A DNA stretch of 64,000 nt from Rhizophagus irregularis (taxonomy: Eukaryota; Glomeromycota; Glomeromycetes; Glomerales; Glomeraceae), in NCBI RefSeq assembly GCF_026210795.1, contig NC_089454.1, positions 62,001 through 126,000 on the forward strand. Direction: 5' to 3'. Position numbers and translations under genes: made by a program. Below are positions 21,793-32,241 of this stretch, piece after piece; the first letter of the stretch is position 1, and every line of letters begins with the position of its first letter. The notes under the pieces are model-generated. The model did no database searches. It saw nothing but the letters and a program-made list of their open reading frames with translations, and had not been told where the DNA came from.

Positions 21793-23938
21793 TGACTGAA
21801 AAAAAACTTTCTCCTGTTACCCTTACGACAGTATTTTGTTAGAAAAAATATTTTTATTTTTTGGGGTTTACTCTTCTTTTTCTTTTTTTTTTTAGGCCTT
21901 TGGCCTTCGGAACTTGTTTAGAATTATTTTAATATTACTTTTACTTTATTTTTCTTTTTTTTGAGAGCTTTCTCTTATATTTTTTTACTATTTTCTTTGG
22001 TTCACTTTCTTTATGGAACGTCAGAAAGAAAAATTTTCTCATCCCCGACTCCCTATTCCAAACGAAAAACTAGTAATCTAACCTCACCTTCTTCCTCCCC
22101 TTCTATTGCCCATGATGAAAAGTAGTGCAAACTTGCCAACAAGTTAATGGATTCTCACCTTGACTATATCAAGTTGTCTCTAGTTAATAAGTGGCAATGT
22201 TCAATTACTCATAAAAAAAATTTGAAGGATTTTAAATCCTCATATATTTCCTTTTATCCTCTTGATAATAAAGTTCTTTTTTTTACCGTTTTGCATTAGA
22301 AAACTCTTCTCGTTGTCTCAAATTTTTTCTTTTACGTGACCAAGAATATTTGAAATTTGTGGATTCTTGGCATACCCCTTTGAAAGATCGATATTGAAAG
22401 ATTTGCCTGATTTTCACCTTATTTGTCCAGGATCTTTTGGAAATTTTTTATCTTCTGAATTTATGCTTCCTGCAGTTGCTCCTGCATTTATGCCTGATGA
22501 TCATCAAGATGACTCTTCTGATATGACGCTAGATCCTGTTCTTCAATCTGTAATATGAGGCCTGCTTTCGAAGGAGTTTGTCGTATGAAATTTTAATCAT
22601 ATACTTTTAATACTCTTGATGGTGAAATGGACGAATTCCATTTCCTGACTATTCTGTTAACTACTCCAATTGATTATAAGTATAATGCCACTCAGTATCA
22701 CTCTTCTCATTCGTTGAATTATGATGATAATGATGCTGACCTCTTTACTTATATTCCCGCCGCTTCGATTAGCATTACTCAGCTAATATCAGATACTGAA
22801 CTTCCTGTTGCTGCAGCTACTCGTCTTGTTGCTAAGCTTTCTGCTTTACATGCCACTGCTAAAGCTATGTATGCTTCACCTATTGTTACCCCTTCTGGAC
22901 AGGTCGATTCTTTTATAGATTTTGACGAATTCCTCTCAGTTTACGATATTCCTTTTCTGCCGTGTACTTTTGACACATCTATGTTGAATGATGATTCTGA
23001 TAACAACCCATATAATTCTGATGATGACTCGCTTTTCTCTTTTTCATTTTTCGATGACTTTTCTTTTATGAGTTCTCTCTCAGAATCTATTGTTTCTCTT
23101 CTGATCGCCTTTCCTCTATTTTGCTTTGATCTTGGTCCTCTGGTAGTAGTTTCTACTATAATGTTTTCAGATGATATTTCTAAATATAAACCCTTCTCTA
23201 TTGGCTCTTTTTTTGATTTTTCAAAATTTGAATGTCATCGTAAATGGAAAATTTATTGTTTTTCTTTTCTTCCTGTCATAATATTTATCAGTTAATATTT
23301 CTCGTTTGTTCTATTTGGTTTCAGTTTCACTTAAAAATTATGGATGGTCTTCTTAAGCTGACCTTTTCTTGTTCAATTAATAGGTTTATCAACCTATTTC
23401 CTTCTTAGCCTGGTTAGATTATTTTTTTATTTTGTTTGTTTAGGTCGTTTGTTCAATTTGTAGTTATGTAGTGATTTAAGACGTGTGGTGTTTCATAGTT
23501 TGCCATCCCCTTTTGTATGATCTATAGTTTTATATTATAGTTCTCCCTTCTTTATTATTTTGCTTTATTTACAACTATTTTGTTTTCTTTTGCTTTTCTT
23601 CGTTAAGAATTTTCTGTAAGTAATATTTTCCTAGTTCTCCTAACCTTTTTGTAGCTTTTGCTTTTATTACCTTTTATTGGTTTAGTTTTCTTTTTATAAG
23701 AAACTATTTAGTCATCTCACAGTGATTTTATATTAATCTGAAGGATATAGTGCTTTTATTAATGATTGTTTATAGTTTTTTTTAGAGCTTTGACTTTCGT
23801 TTTGTTTTGTACTATGAGATTATTCTTTGTTTCTTTATTTGTTTTTTTGAATTTATATCTCTTTTATTGATTTATATATTTCTATAAAAATAAATAAAAA
23901 ACGTCATAAAGACTTTTTGCACAGTAAAAGGATAAAAC
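21793..23938 (+). mobile_element. Short LINE-like element sharing 5' position and 3' tail with the LINE
   Basis: Starts immediately after the tail of unit D, as the first LINE does after unit C. It ends in GCACAGTAAAAGGATAAAAC (23919-23938), one mismatch from the shared 20-mer, preceded by a similar aaataaataaaaa run. At 2.1 kb it has no recognisable endonuclease or reverse transcriptase. Its only sizeable ORF region is 22367-23295. It could be a non-autonomous derivative carrying an unrelated or ORF1-like gene. Confidence 0.6.
22627..23295 (+). pseudogene. Decayed acidic ORF of the short LINE-like element
   Basis: A 222-codon ORF rich in Asp, Ser and Phe. Residues 50-80 look helical (TRLVAKLSALHATAKAMYAS), followed by acidic Asp/Ser/Asn runs and a hydrophobic C-terminus. 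Upstream, the same frame is coding-like but full of stops back to about 22030, and a different frame is open at 22367-22558, so the gene seems to have lost its start. I do not recognise the family. Confidence 0.35.
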
Positions 23939-26026
23939 TACCACTATTCGATTCGTCTCAGTGAGACGATTCTAACAAGCTATGATACATCTTTGTACGA
24001 TTATTAGATGCCAAGTTATTCAATATATTCTTTATATAACTGTCATTATAAACGGTTCTTTTTAATATAAGATTTTGAGGATAGGTGTGATAGTGACTAT
24101 AGATAGATTGTGACTATATAAGATAGATTTTAATAATAAAGTATTTTGAACATTCAACTGGTGTGACTATATAGTAGAATGTAACTATAATAGAAGTGAC
24201 TATAGAGGGAGTTGACTGTAAATGAAGATTCATAATGCAACTTTATTACAATTTTTACTATATTTAGTAAACTTATTATTAATAATTTAAGTTCAAAAAT
24301 ACTAGTAAACAAATATATTTAATTATTTGGGATCTGTACAGTCCAAAATTCTGAATGGTACGAAATTCTGACAAATAGCCCGCATTATGCAGAATTATGC
24401 AGAGTCACATGATATGTTTGACTAGCATTAGAGTTCTAGAGTTCAGAATTTCATACCTGTTAGGATTTTGTATTATAAATAAAAAAATAGGTATAAATAC
24501 TAATCATGTAGGCTTATATATAAAATAAAGAATTTTAATATTATTGCCTTATTTTTTTATTTAAAATAGATTTCCAATCTGCAATTATAAATGAAAGTTA
24601 TAAAAAGAAAAAGTATGTTAATTTTTAATTTATAAAGTGTATATCATCAAAATTAAGTAACTTTGTATATTGGAAAATGGGAAAAAATTAATTTAAGTTT
24701 TAATACATATTTGTATAGTAGATTTTATTATTATCCCCATTTTCAAATTACTGAAAACAGTTTAAATAGAAAAATAAAATAAAAAAAAATGACTTTTTTT
24801 AAAAATCCACAAAAATGGTAAATTTTATTGTATTTTTAGATAGAAAAGGTGCAATTATAACCTGAAAATATTAATTTTAAAGAAAAAACTTAATTTTTTA
24901 GCAAGTTTGCATATAAGCGACTTTTGAGATTTTGTGTATTCTCTATAAGTAAACTTACCTAAGAGTTGGATTTTTTATCCTAAAATCAAGGGTTTCATGT
25001 TATAATTGCATCTTCTCCTTTCGAAAATGCAATAAATTTACTGTTTTCACAGGTTTTTGAAAAAAATCATTTTTTTATTTTATTTTTCCCATTTATACTA
25101 TTTACAGTAATTCGAAAATGGTGATAAAATGGCATCCAAAGAATGATGGAATAATATTATTGATTCATATTTTTTTTACTTTGTAATGTAATAATATTTT
25201 TAAAAATTTCATATCTAAGCTTCTGCTAAAGAATTATCCCTTAAATGGTAACTAAAAAAAGAAAATATCAAGGAATAAACTCTTCTGCTTTAATAATGGG
25301 CAGTAACAAAAATAATGCATAACATTTATTAAATAAATGATTATATGATTTTTCTGATTTGCAATTCATCATATTACTTTCTTTAGAGAGATGCTAGTTA
25401 CATCAAATTCTTGTGACTAAAAGTTGATTTAAAATTCATTTTTGATGTATAGAATTTTGTGAAAGTATTTATTAATCAGCAACTTTTTTCATATGGCAGT
25501 TTAGTGAAACTGACTAAAACCACAAGTGCAAGTACAGAGCATAAAAACTGAAGAAATTGAAATATCAAAAAATATAACCAAAGTTCTGGTCAAAATATAA
25601 TACTAAATAGGCTATAATACCCAGTGAAATTGATCAATATTCCAATAATTTTTTATCCATATTATTCTATATATATATATCACTGTTCATACCATTATAC
25701 TGGAGAAATTTCCATCATTTGATGTTATATTCCAGATATATCACTCATTAATAATATTCCGTCATTTTTAACTCTTTTTTTTAAAGAATAGTGCAACATT
25801 TTTAATAATTAATATTTAAAAGTAAGGCGAGCTAGTAAATAGAATTTACAATAAATTGATATATATTAATAATTACGAATCTGAATCTACTATAATTTAA
25901 AAGACTAACACCCATCTCTCTTACAACATAAAGCACAAAATTATTTATTTTGAAATAACGTATAAAATTACATCTTAATATAATATACGACCAAATAAAT
26001 AAAATGATAGATTTAAATTCATGAGT
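23939..26026. other. Intergenic AT-rich DNA with an inverted repeat
   Basis: About 2.1 kb without a convincing gene. It contains an imperfect inverted repeat: 24735-24880 (ccattttcaaattactg...ggtgcaattataacctg) against 24988-25130 (the reverse complement), arms about 145 bp with a 110-bp loop. This is probably an old MITE. The boundary with the mobile-element cluster is at 23938. Confidence 0.6.
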
Positions 26027-26577
26027 TTAGAAACCACCACCTAAGAAGAAAAAATTATATTTTAATGCTAATAACATTATCATAACATATCAAATTGAAT
26101 TGAAAGAAAACCTGTTTGTTCAACCATAACATCGATAGCATCACCATTTTCCATTTCGAGCTATTTATTTCAATATATAAATTTAATTATTTGAACAAAT
26201 AAATAATCAAATAATTATAAAAAATTGGTAAAACTTACAGATTCAGGAGTGTCATCATTCTTAATTCGAAATCCATCATATAAAAATCTCAAAGTACCAA
26301 TAGATAACCCATTTCTTTCACTATAGATTTCCATAAGTTTTTGAAGAGGTTTTGTCTTTTTGACTCTAAAAGTCATTTCATTACGATCCTAATAATATTA
26401 TTTAAAAGATACTAAATGTTAAAAAAAGAAATAAATAAATAAAGAAATTGAATAAATTAATTATTTTTTTAAGATAAAATACATGTACTTAACATTTCCA
26501 ATGACACGAAGACTAATAAATGGATCAACTGCATCTGTTCTGATTATTTGTGAAGATGATTGATCATCAAAAGCCAT
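26027..26577 (-). CDS. SMT3: SUMO (Smt3-like small ubiquitin-related modifier), 98 aa, four exons
   Basis: Exons on the minus strand are 26577-26494, 26388-26239, 26160-26112 and 26040-26027; all junctions are GT-AG and phases add up to 98 codons plus stop. SUMO is conjugated to lysines of nuclear proteins by the Ubc9 system. The beta-grasp fold spans about residues 20-93, with ISLRVIGN, DRNEMTFRVKKTKPLQKLME and TLRFLYDGFRI. The last exon, only 14 nt, supplies the ending EQTGGGF, so the di-Gly needed for conjugation is present and a protease would remove GF. Reading through the last intron would lose the di-Gly, so this splice decides function. Assignment to SUMO over ubiquitin or Nedd8 is firm. 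Confidence 0.95.
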
Positions 26578-26956
26578 GATTATAATAAAAATTGGTAATA
26601 TAGAAATAAAATTGTGCCCGTATTGGAAAGAGATTATTTTTTTACAAAAAAAAAAATTAAAAAAATTTGTGGGAATTATACAATGAAATTATGAATCTGT
26701 GTGGCACAACATAAATAACTATTTTGACAAGGAGCAACGTAGCATTTACTGCATGATAATATGTTTATGTTACACATTTAATCGGTTATTTTTATTGGTT
26801 TATATAATAATATAGCCACGGCCGCCACGCGCCACGTAATTTTAAAAGAATTTTTTATTGGCAAATAATAAAAAATAATAATTTACAATTGTAATAATAT
26901 GAAAAATTTAATACAGTAAAAACAAATTTCAAAAAAAAACAAGGCTTAACGATTAT

Positions 26957-28748
26957 TTAGACGCGACCTTCACTAACTCTTCTGCTCCAGTATGAATTTT
27001 TTATTGGATCATCTATTATAAAATAAAAGTTAATTAAATAATTGTTTAAAAAAAAAAAAAAATTTATACTTACCATAAAATGGAATATTGATTTCATCAT
27101 TATTGAAGGGTGTTACGTTAAAATAATTTTTTGCTTCAATTATATAATCTTTAGAAATTGATTTCATAATATTATAAGTAATACCAAGTTCTTTGAAACA
27201 TTTTTTACTTTTTGCGTAATCAATAAAAACTCTTAAAGAAGTATTACAATGTATATAATGATATAATTTAATACATTGAATATTAAGTTGAGTTTCATTA
27301 AATAAAGTTTCTAAATAACCATTCGTAATCTCAAAATTAATCTCAAAAATTCTTAAAGAATTTGGAATTGTTTGAGCAAATTGTAAAAATGTATAATAAT
27401 TATAACGTAATAAACGATCTTTACTACGTTCATAATAATCATCTAATTTCAAATAAATCAAATGACGTAAATTTTTTAATAATTTAATTAAATTTTCCAA
27501 CGAATCAGAATCCAAAATTATATGTAAATGAGTTAAATGTTGATGTTGATATGATTGAAGATATTTAATAAAACCATTATTTATCTTTACCTTGATAGAA
27601 AATAATTTGCTTGATGATAAAAGGATTTGATTAAAAAGTAAATTACTTGGATCTGGATCTGGGATTGAACTCCAAACATTCCAAGTATTCCAAAAAATTT
27701 TTGATTTTAAATCATAATATAAATTTTCTAAATTATTAAAATATATTTGACTTATTATTGAATAAAAAGAATTTCCTTCATTTACATGATATTCTAAATA
27801 ATTAATATCAAGGTAAAGAGTAATTAAATTAGGTAAAGATTTAAGTATAGATAATAATAATTCATTGGAAAGTTTTTGATCTTGTAATTTTAAAAAAGTT
27901 AAACAAGTTGATTGATTTTTTAAAGAATTAAGAAAAGGTTGAATAAAATCATCTTTTATCCAAAAAGTATTTGTTATTAAAGATTTTAATTTTTTTTGTG
28001 ATTTAATAAAATGAATTAAATTTCTAGAAAATTCCTCATGTTCTTTAATAGTATCAATAGAAATTTGTAAATGTTGAATATTTGGTGATAATTTATTTTG
28101 AAGTTTTAAAAAATTTTCTGTAATTGGTAAAATTAAATTTGTAGTATTTCCATGAAAAAATCCTACAGATAATTTATTTACTTGTACCAAACTTTTTTCA
28201 TAATTATCAAATTTACAAATATCAAATAAAGTTCTTAATCCATTTAATAATTCATTATGATAAATATTAAGTGAATCATATTGATTTTCTTTATCAAAAA
28301 GTAAATTACCAATATATTTATTAATTTTAAATACTCTTCTACTAATACTTCTTCTAGTTAACTTTTGAGTTAAATGACTTGAAGTCCAAAGTCTTATTCC
28401 TCTTTGTAAAGGATTTAAATCAAATTCTTTAATTAAAGTATGATATTTAAAATATGTAGGAAGTCCTTCCAATTTAATTGAGTCTTTATTTATTAAATCA
28501 TTTTTAATGGTTTGATTAAGACAGTGAATTAGTGTATTAATTAATTTAATTAATTTATTATCATCTTTAATAAATTTAAAAGGATTCCTCCAAAGAACAG
28601 GAATAAAAACTCTACAAAAGGATCTATTTACAAGGATACATGAATATAAGGTTATTATATCATCTTTTAAAGGTTTCATAATAATTTCATAACATTCGGA
28701 ATATGCTGGATCTAAGATTGTGATAATATTCGCTTTATTTTCTGTCAT
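26957..28748 (-). CDS. F-box/leucine-rich-like protein, 576 aa, two exons
   Basis: Exon 1 is 28748-27074 and exon 2 is 27012-26957, joined by a GT-AG intron (TATG/GTAAG) that replaces a low-complexity read-through with DDPIKNSYWSRRVSEGRV. The first 55 residues resemble a diverged F-box (TLYSCILVNRSFCRVFIPVLW), the part that would bind Skp1 in an SCF ubiquitin ligase. The remainder is Leu/Ile/Asn-rich with irregular leucine-rich-like segments (NLITLYLDINYL, LKNLRHLIYLKLD), the usual substrate-binding part. It shares this plan with the gene at 55328. Such proteins form very large families in Glomeromycotina; targets cannot be predicted. Confidence 0.75.
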
Positions 28749-29160
28749 TTTTAATACAATATCGGAGTTTATAAAACTTCATAAAATGCTTCTTTATTTA
28801 TAATAATAATTTTTTTTTTATTTTTTTTTTCCTGGGCGTAAAATAGTTGAACAATAGCAAAATATTGACTAACTAAAAATGAACATTGATTGGGCGTACG
28901 ATGTATCTACACATGACAATAAAGAAATAACGTACATCGTGCCCGGACATAATGCTTACTAAAGTTAAATTAAAAAAATATGTATATATTTATATATTTT
29001 GGAGAAAATCTCCCTAATTTCATAAATCATGTGATTATCAATAGGATAAAATGCATAATCATAATCAAATTAATTGTATAATTAAAAACGTAAATCAATG
29101 CTTATTACCATAAATAATATCTTATTTCATTCATACTTAAAAAATTTAGCATATTATCAT
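28749..29160. other. Intergenic spacer
   Basis: About 410 bp of AT-rich DNA between two minus-strand genes; it holds the promoter of the F-box gene. No specific element was recognised. Confidence 0.5.
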
Positions 29161-29359
29161 TTATTGATTAACATAATTTTGATTAATATCAGAAATGTTG
29201 CCTTGTTGATTTATTTGTGGAGTTAAATCAGCATAAGTACGAGGGCAAGAATTATGTTCAATAGGCATTTGATATGGATGCATTCTATTCTGAATTCTTC
29301 CAACTCGATTAGTTAAATTTGAAGTAATCTGTTGATGTTGATGTTGATGTTGATGTTGA

Positions 29360-29422
<63 letters not shown>

Positions 29423-29856
29423 GTTTCTGAATTATGATAATTCAAATTTTGTAATGATTTTTTTCTAACAACAATTTCAACTCCCCCAGAAATTTCTATC
29501 TTAAAAAGTTCTGTATAGTTAACAGTTGTATCAGTTGAAATATCTGGAATAGGTTGTAATTGTTGTTCATTACCAATAATACGTTGTTCTTCCTTTGGAA
29601 TAAAGATTGGTGAACTTCTTTCGTTAGCATCATTGATAAATTGTTGTATAAGTGGAGGATTAGCAACAGTATTAAAATTATTGGTAGTAAATGTATTATT
29701 ATTATTATTAACATAAAGAGAAAGACAACTATTACAATTACAAGGGTTATTTTGGGATTTATCTGTTACTGGTTGTGAAAATTCATTCGAATAAATATTA
29801 TTGATTGATTCAGGATATTCATTGTTATCAGGTATATGTAAAGGAGGCGGTTCCAT
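29161..29856 (-). CDS. Low-complexity poly-Gln/His protein, 231 aa
   Basis: Single-exon ORF. I place the start at the Met of MEPPPLHIPDNNEYPES (29856), because the 36 residues upstream are Phe/Lys/Asn-rich like translated AT-rich leader. Residues 50-60 have a CNCNSC cluster. Around residues 130-142 lies FKIEISGGVEIVVRK, and then a long Gln run passes into Gln/His repeats (encoded at 29327-29422). The C-terminus is Asn/Gln-rich with MHPYQMPIEHNSCPRTYADL. Composition suggests a disordered, possibly nuclear protein. The family is not recognised and the function is unknown. Confidence 0.6.
29327..29422. repeat. CAA/CAG-type coding microsatellite
   Basis: Runs of ttg and atgttg on the plus strand (CAA and CAACAT on the coding strand) give the Gln and Gln-His tract of the gene at 29161-29856. 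Being in frame, length changes would alter tract length without breaking the gene. Confidence 0.9.
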
Positions 29857-31032
29857 CTTAAATAATATTAACGCGTTAATATTATTATTATTTTTTAAAG
29901 AAAGTTTATTCATGAAAAAAATTTGCCCTTTTAAAAAGAAAATAAACTTAAAAAAATGTAACACAATTTGAAAGTATTTTGCACAAGTTTCTTTTTAACT
30001 CTTTACCACATCAAGAATAAAATGTAATTTAAAAAAATATCCAATTGAAAAATTTTATCAAATTCGATCAATTCATTTAATTTTATTATTCCAGGTAACC
30101 AATAACTGATTCCATATGAATACCTATCATTCGGAAAAAAATTCCGATCAAAATAAGAATATTACCAATGCATCTTTACCAATACATCTTTTACCGTAAA
30201 AAAAAAAATAAATATTACCAAATATTTATAATTTGCGATATATTTAATATATGAAACAGTAATAATTATTACCCTATTAAGCGATTACTACTAATATTTT
30301 CGACCGAAATACCAAAAGAATTATTTCGAATTATCACTTAACAAATTTGTTGGATCTCTTGGAATGAAATAATGTTGTGTAACGTGACAAAACGTTTGAA
30401 ATAAAGATTCATTCGTAATATTACAAAATTCTTCTCATCAAAAAAAAAATAAATAAAATGAAATATGAATTCCGAATAATGTAAATTGACATCATTATTT
30501 AGATTAATCCAAAAATAAATTTTCCTTTTTTACAAAAAACAAATAATTAACGGGATAATAAATTTTATTTATCAAATTATAAATATAAATTCTAAATTAT
30601 ATTACTAATTTAATTAACAAATATGAAATTATATATAATTTAAAGGATAAAAAGGTTTCTGATTTTCATATTCTAAATATCTTAATATCCAAATAAATCC
30701 ATTTTAATCGTTTCAAATGAATTTAATGAATTACTGTTGGTCGATTTACATAGTTTCTTATTTATTTTTTGACTTATTTGGTTAACGTTACTTTATTTTT
30801 GTCATTTATTTCATTCTATTAAGTTTGTTTCATAATAATAAGACGCATAAAGTTTAAAATATTTTGCATAAAATTAAGTACAAAACTATTATTTTAGAAT
30901 GATCAACATCAATGAAAAAATATATGTTTTATTTATATAAAAATATTTTCTAATATACATCGAATAACTGATAATTATTGTTAAAAAGTATTAAATACAA
31001 TAAATATAATAAAAATTTTTTAAAATAAAAAT
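29857..31032. other. Intergenic AT-rich spacer
   Basis: About 1.2 kb, with no ORF, repeat family or RNA gene recognised. It contains the upstream region of the poly-Gln gene and the 3' region of the gene at 31033. Confidence 0.5.
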
Positions 31033-32241
31033 TTAATTCCGTGGTAAAAGTTTTTTAATACAAATACCATATGGTCTAATATCTTCACTATTTGGACTTA
31101 TCCAATATTCACCAATATTAGTAGGAATTCTAATTAAAGTTTTAGGATTAACCCTATTTTGAAATACTAGACAATATTCTTCATTATTATGAATAAATGT
31201 ATTTGCATATAATGCTGCAATATTAATATCCGGTGTAGAATAAATTCCATGTCCAAATTTAAATCTTTTTCCTTTTGTTACATCAAATCCAGTTTCAGCG
31301 ATAGATTTTGCGTTAAATTTATTTGTACCGTGATAAGATACAGGCCATTCCATTGGATCTGATTCATACCTCCAAGTACCTTTTTTGGCTGCTTTTCCTA
31401 ACCAATAATTATCTTCATATTTATTTAATACTTTAACTGCTATACGTTTCCATCCGCATGGTCTACGATATTCATGTGATCCTCTCATAAATCTTTTATT
31501 ATTATCATTTATATTCGTAAAATCACAATCATACATTGGATCAAGAAAATCTGAATCTATAAAACTTATTACATCTCCAAATATTTGTCCAATTAAATAT
31601 ATTATTGAATTATTATCTAATATATTATAATCTAATAAAGTTAAATTATCTTTTAAATGATTTCCTGAATAAATTAATCGTTGTTTATTTGATGGAATTC
31701 TTGTTTTATTTTCAATATAAAATTTTATAAAAGAAATTTTTGCTGTTATTGGTACTTTATTAATTTGAATTATTTGACCATTTAATGCTTTAATATTAAT
31801 AGTAATTGTAATTAAATTTTGTGATTCTTGTAAAATTTGTTGTTGTTGAATTTGTTGTTGAGAATTTTGTTGAAAATTATTATTATTTACAATTGGAATA
31901 GATAATGGTACATGATTTATAGAACAATTAGGAGAATAAGTTGAAATAAATTGGGAATTAGAAAAATAAATAAATTGTTGTGTTTCTTGTAAAATATAAT
32001 AATTATATAAACATGAAAGATTTTCATTATTTTGTTGAGAGGTTGAAACTAAATGAGAATTATGAAGTGATAAAAGATTTATATTTTGATAGGTCGCGTT
32101 ATTTCCATTTGATGATGCGAGATTTAAATATTCTGTTTGAGTTATAACTTTTGAACCTGTTAATGATGTAAGAGCGGATGCCAAAAGTTCTGCATTATTA
32201 GAGTTATTAAAGTTATTAAAGGAAGAGGTTGGTAGTGTCAT
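31033..32241 (-). CDS. Ubiquitin-like plus ADP-ribosyltransferase-like domain protein, 402 aa
   Basis: Single exon. Residues 1-140 are low-complexity, Asn/Gln/Ser-rich. Residues 143-220 read as a ubiquitin-like beta-grasp domain (ITINIKALNGQIIQINKVP, PSNKQRLIYSGNHLKDN, LLDYNILDNNSIIYLI). Residues 237-398 form a second domain with RGSHEYRRPCGWKRIAVKVL, WPVSYHGT, FKFGHGIYSTP, QNRVNP and DIRPYGICIKK. The HGT and GIYSTP blocks resemble the His and Tyr of the H-Y-E triad of PARP-like transferases (here His304 and Tyr334), but I see no certain Glu, so activity is open. Similar two-domain proteins exist in other eukaryotes; a link between ubiquitin signalling and ADP-ribosylation is inference. Confidence 0.7.
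   Translation of the reverse strand: MTLPTSSFNNFNNSNNAELLASALTSLTGSKVITQTEYLNLASSNGNNATYQNINLLSLHNSHLVSTSQQNNENLSCLYNYYILQETQQFIYFSNSQFISTYSPNCSINHVPLSIPIVNNNNFQQNSQQQIQQQQILQESQNLITITINIKALNGQIIQINKVPITAKISFIKFYIENKTRIPSNKQRLIYSGNHLKDNLTLLDYNILDNNSIIYLIGQIFGDVISFIDSDFLDPMYDCDFTNINDNNKRFMRGSHEYRRPCGWKRIAVKVLNKYEDNYWLGKAAKKGTWRYESDPMEWPVSYHGTNKFNAKSIAETGFDVTKGKRFKFGHGIYSTPDINIAALYANTFIHNNEEYCLVFQNRVNPKTLIRIPTNIGEYWISPNSEDIRPYGICIKKLLPRN

Noticed and set aside
26034-26112. SUMO lacking its C-terminal di-Gly
   Set aside because: Reading straight on loses it, but a GT-AG intron (26111-26041) joins to a 14-nt exon that restores EQTGGGF.
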